Shown here piece after piece: positions 5,931 to 6,031 of a stretch of 6,031 nucleotides of DNA. The notes under the pieces are model-generated. The model was not told the origin of the DNA and made no database searches. It worked only from the letters and a program-made list of their open reading frames with translations. Each line of letters begins with the position of its first letter. Positions within the stretch are counted from its first letter, which is position 1. The position numbers were made by a program, and so were the translations under genes. The DNA is from CAWHOW01 sp050013795 (GTDB lineage: Bacteria; Bacteroidota; Bacteroidia; Bacteroidales; CG2-30-32-10), in NCBI GenBank assembly GCA_050013795.1, contig JBEKEO010000193.1, positions 1 to 6,031 on the forward strand. The letters run 5' to 3'.

Positions 5931-6031
5931 AGATTCCTCATTACTCCGCCATCCGGCGAATCCATTCGGAATGACAATTTATTTATTTTTTTGTGGGGGA
6001 TGAGGTGGCGATTCGCCATGCGCGAATCGCC
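5931..6031. repeat. Four-arm palindromic (cloverleaf-like) element, copy 3, cut by window end
   Basis: The left half is present: AGATTCCTCAT (5931-5941), the side hairpin TCCGCC-ATCC-GGCGAA with one mismatch (5945-5960), and the conserved ATTCGGAATGACA (5964-5976). The central hairpin is a perfect 10-bp stem, GGCGATTCGC (6007-6016) with GCGAATCGCC (6022-6031), around the 5-nt loop CATGC. Its sequence is unrelated to the central hairpins of copies 1 and 2. The right half, with TGTCATTCCGAAT expected, lies outside the window. The element starts 62 bp upstream of the leftward fusion gene's ATG; the 5870-5930 segment between them is A/T-rich and holds no feature I can support. Confidence 0.75.

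Overview
The window looks like part of a Bacteroidota chromosome, probably an environmental member; no species can be named. The main clues are TATCTTTG boxes matching the Bacteroidota -7 consensus (TAnnTTTG) ahead of two genes, A/T-rich leaders without a Shine-Dalgarno sequence, and a hypothetical protein whose N-terminus resembles a lineage-specific Bacteroidota family. The sequence is A+T-rich overall. Only three genes can be supported, and each stands alone. The long gaps between them are packed with non-coding repeats.

Layout: (i) 1-272, a pyrimidine-rich repeat array and a nested palindrome, 3' of a leftward gene. (ii) 273-1430 (-), a AAA-type ATPase with a C-terminal DUF4143/PD-(D/E)XK-like domain, with a good Bacteroidota promoter at 1444-1475. 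(iii) 1431-2215, a repeat island: a 50-bp repeat carrying a leftward terminator-like hairpin, a CGCAAAG repeat, a pyrimidine-rich tract, a four-arm palindromic element (copy 1) and an A-tract region leading to a promoter. (iv) 2216-2974 (+), a hypothetical protein of 252 aa. (v) 2975-3943, a second island: a long imperfect inverted repeat, the second 50-bp repeat, palindromic element copy 2, and a tandem array of about 180-bp units ending 4 bp from the next stop codon. (vi) 3944-5869 (-), a 641-aa fusion of a DUF354-type (GT-B/epimerase-like) domain with a polysaccharide-deacetylase-like domain, presumably for surface glycan synthesis. (vii) 5870-6031, its upstream region and a third palindromic element cut by the window edge.

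The genes do not form an operon or an obvious shared pathway. The ATPase/DUF4143 protein is typical of scattered accessory genes, the 252-aa protein has no known role, and the fusion protein would act on a sugar or glycan. No CRISPR array, toxin-antitoxin pair, transposase, tRNA, rRNA or recognisable defence system is present.

The most interesting content is the repeats. Three same-orientation copies of an element are predicted to fold as a branched, cloverleaf-like structure. Its outer arms are conserved, while the central hairpin has a different sequence in copy 3 yet stays self-complementary with a 5-nt loop. A purine/pyrimidine-asymmetric array family recurs at three loci. All statements rest on reading by eye; no database or folding program was used.
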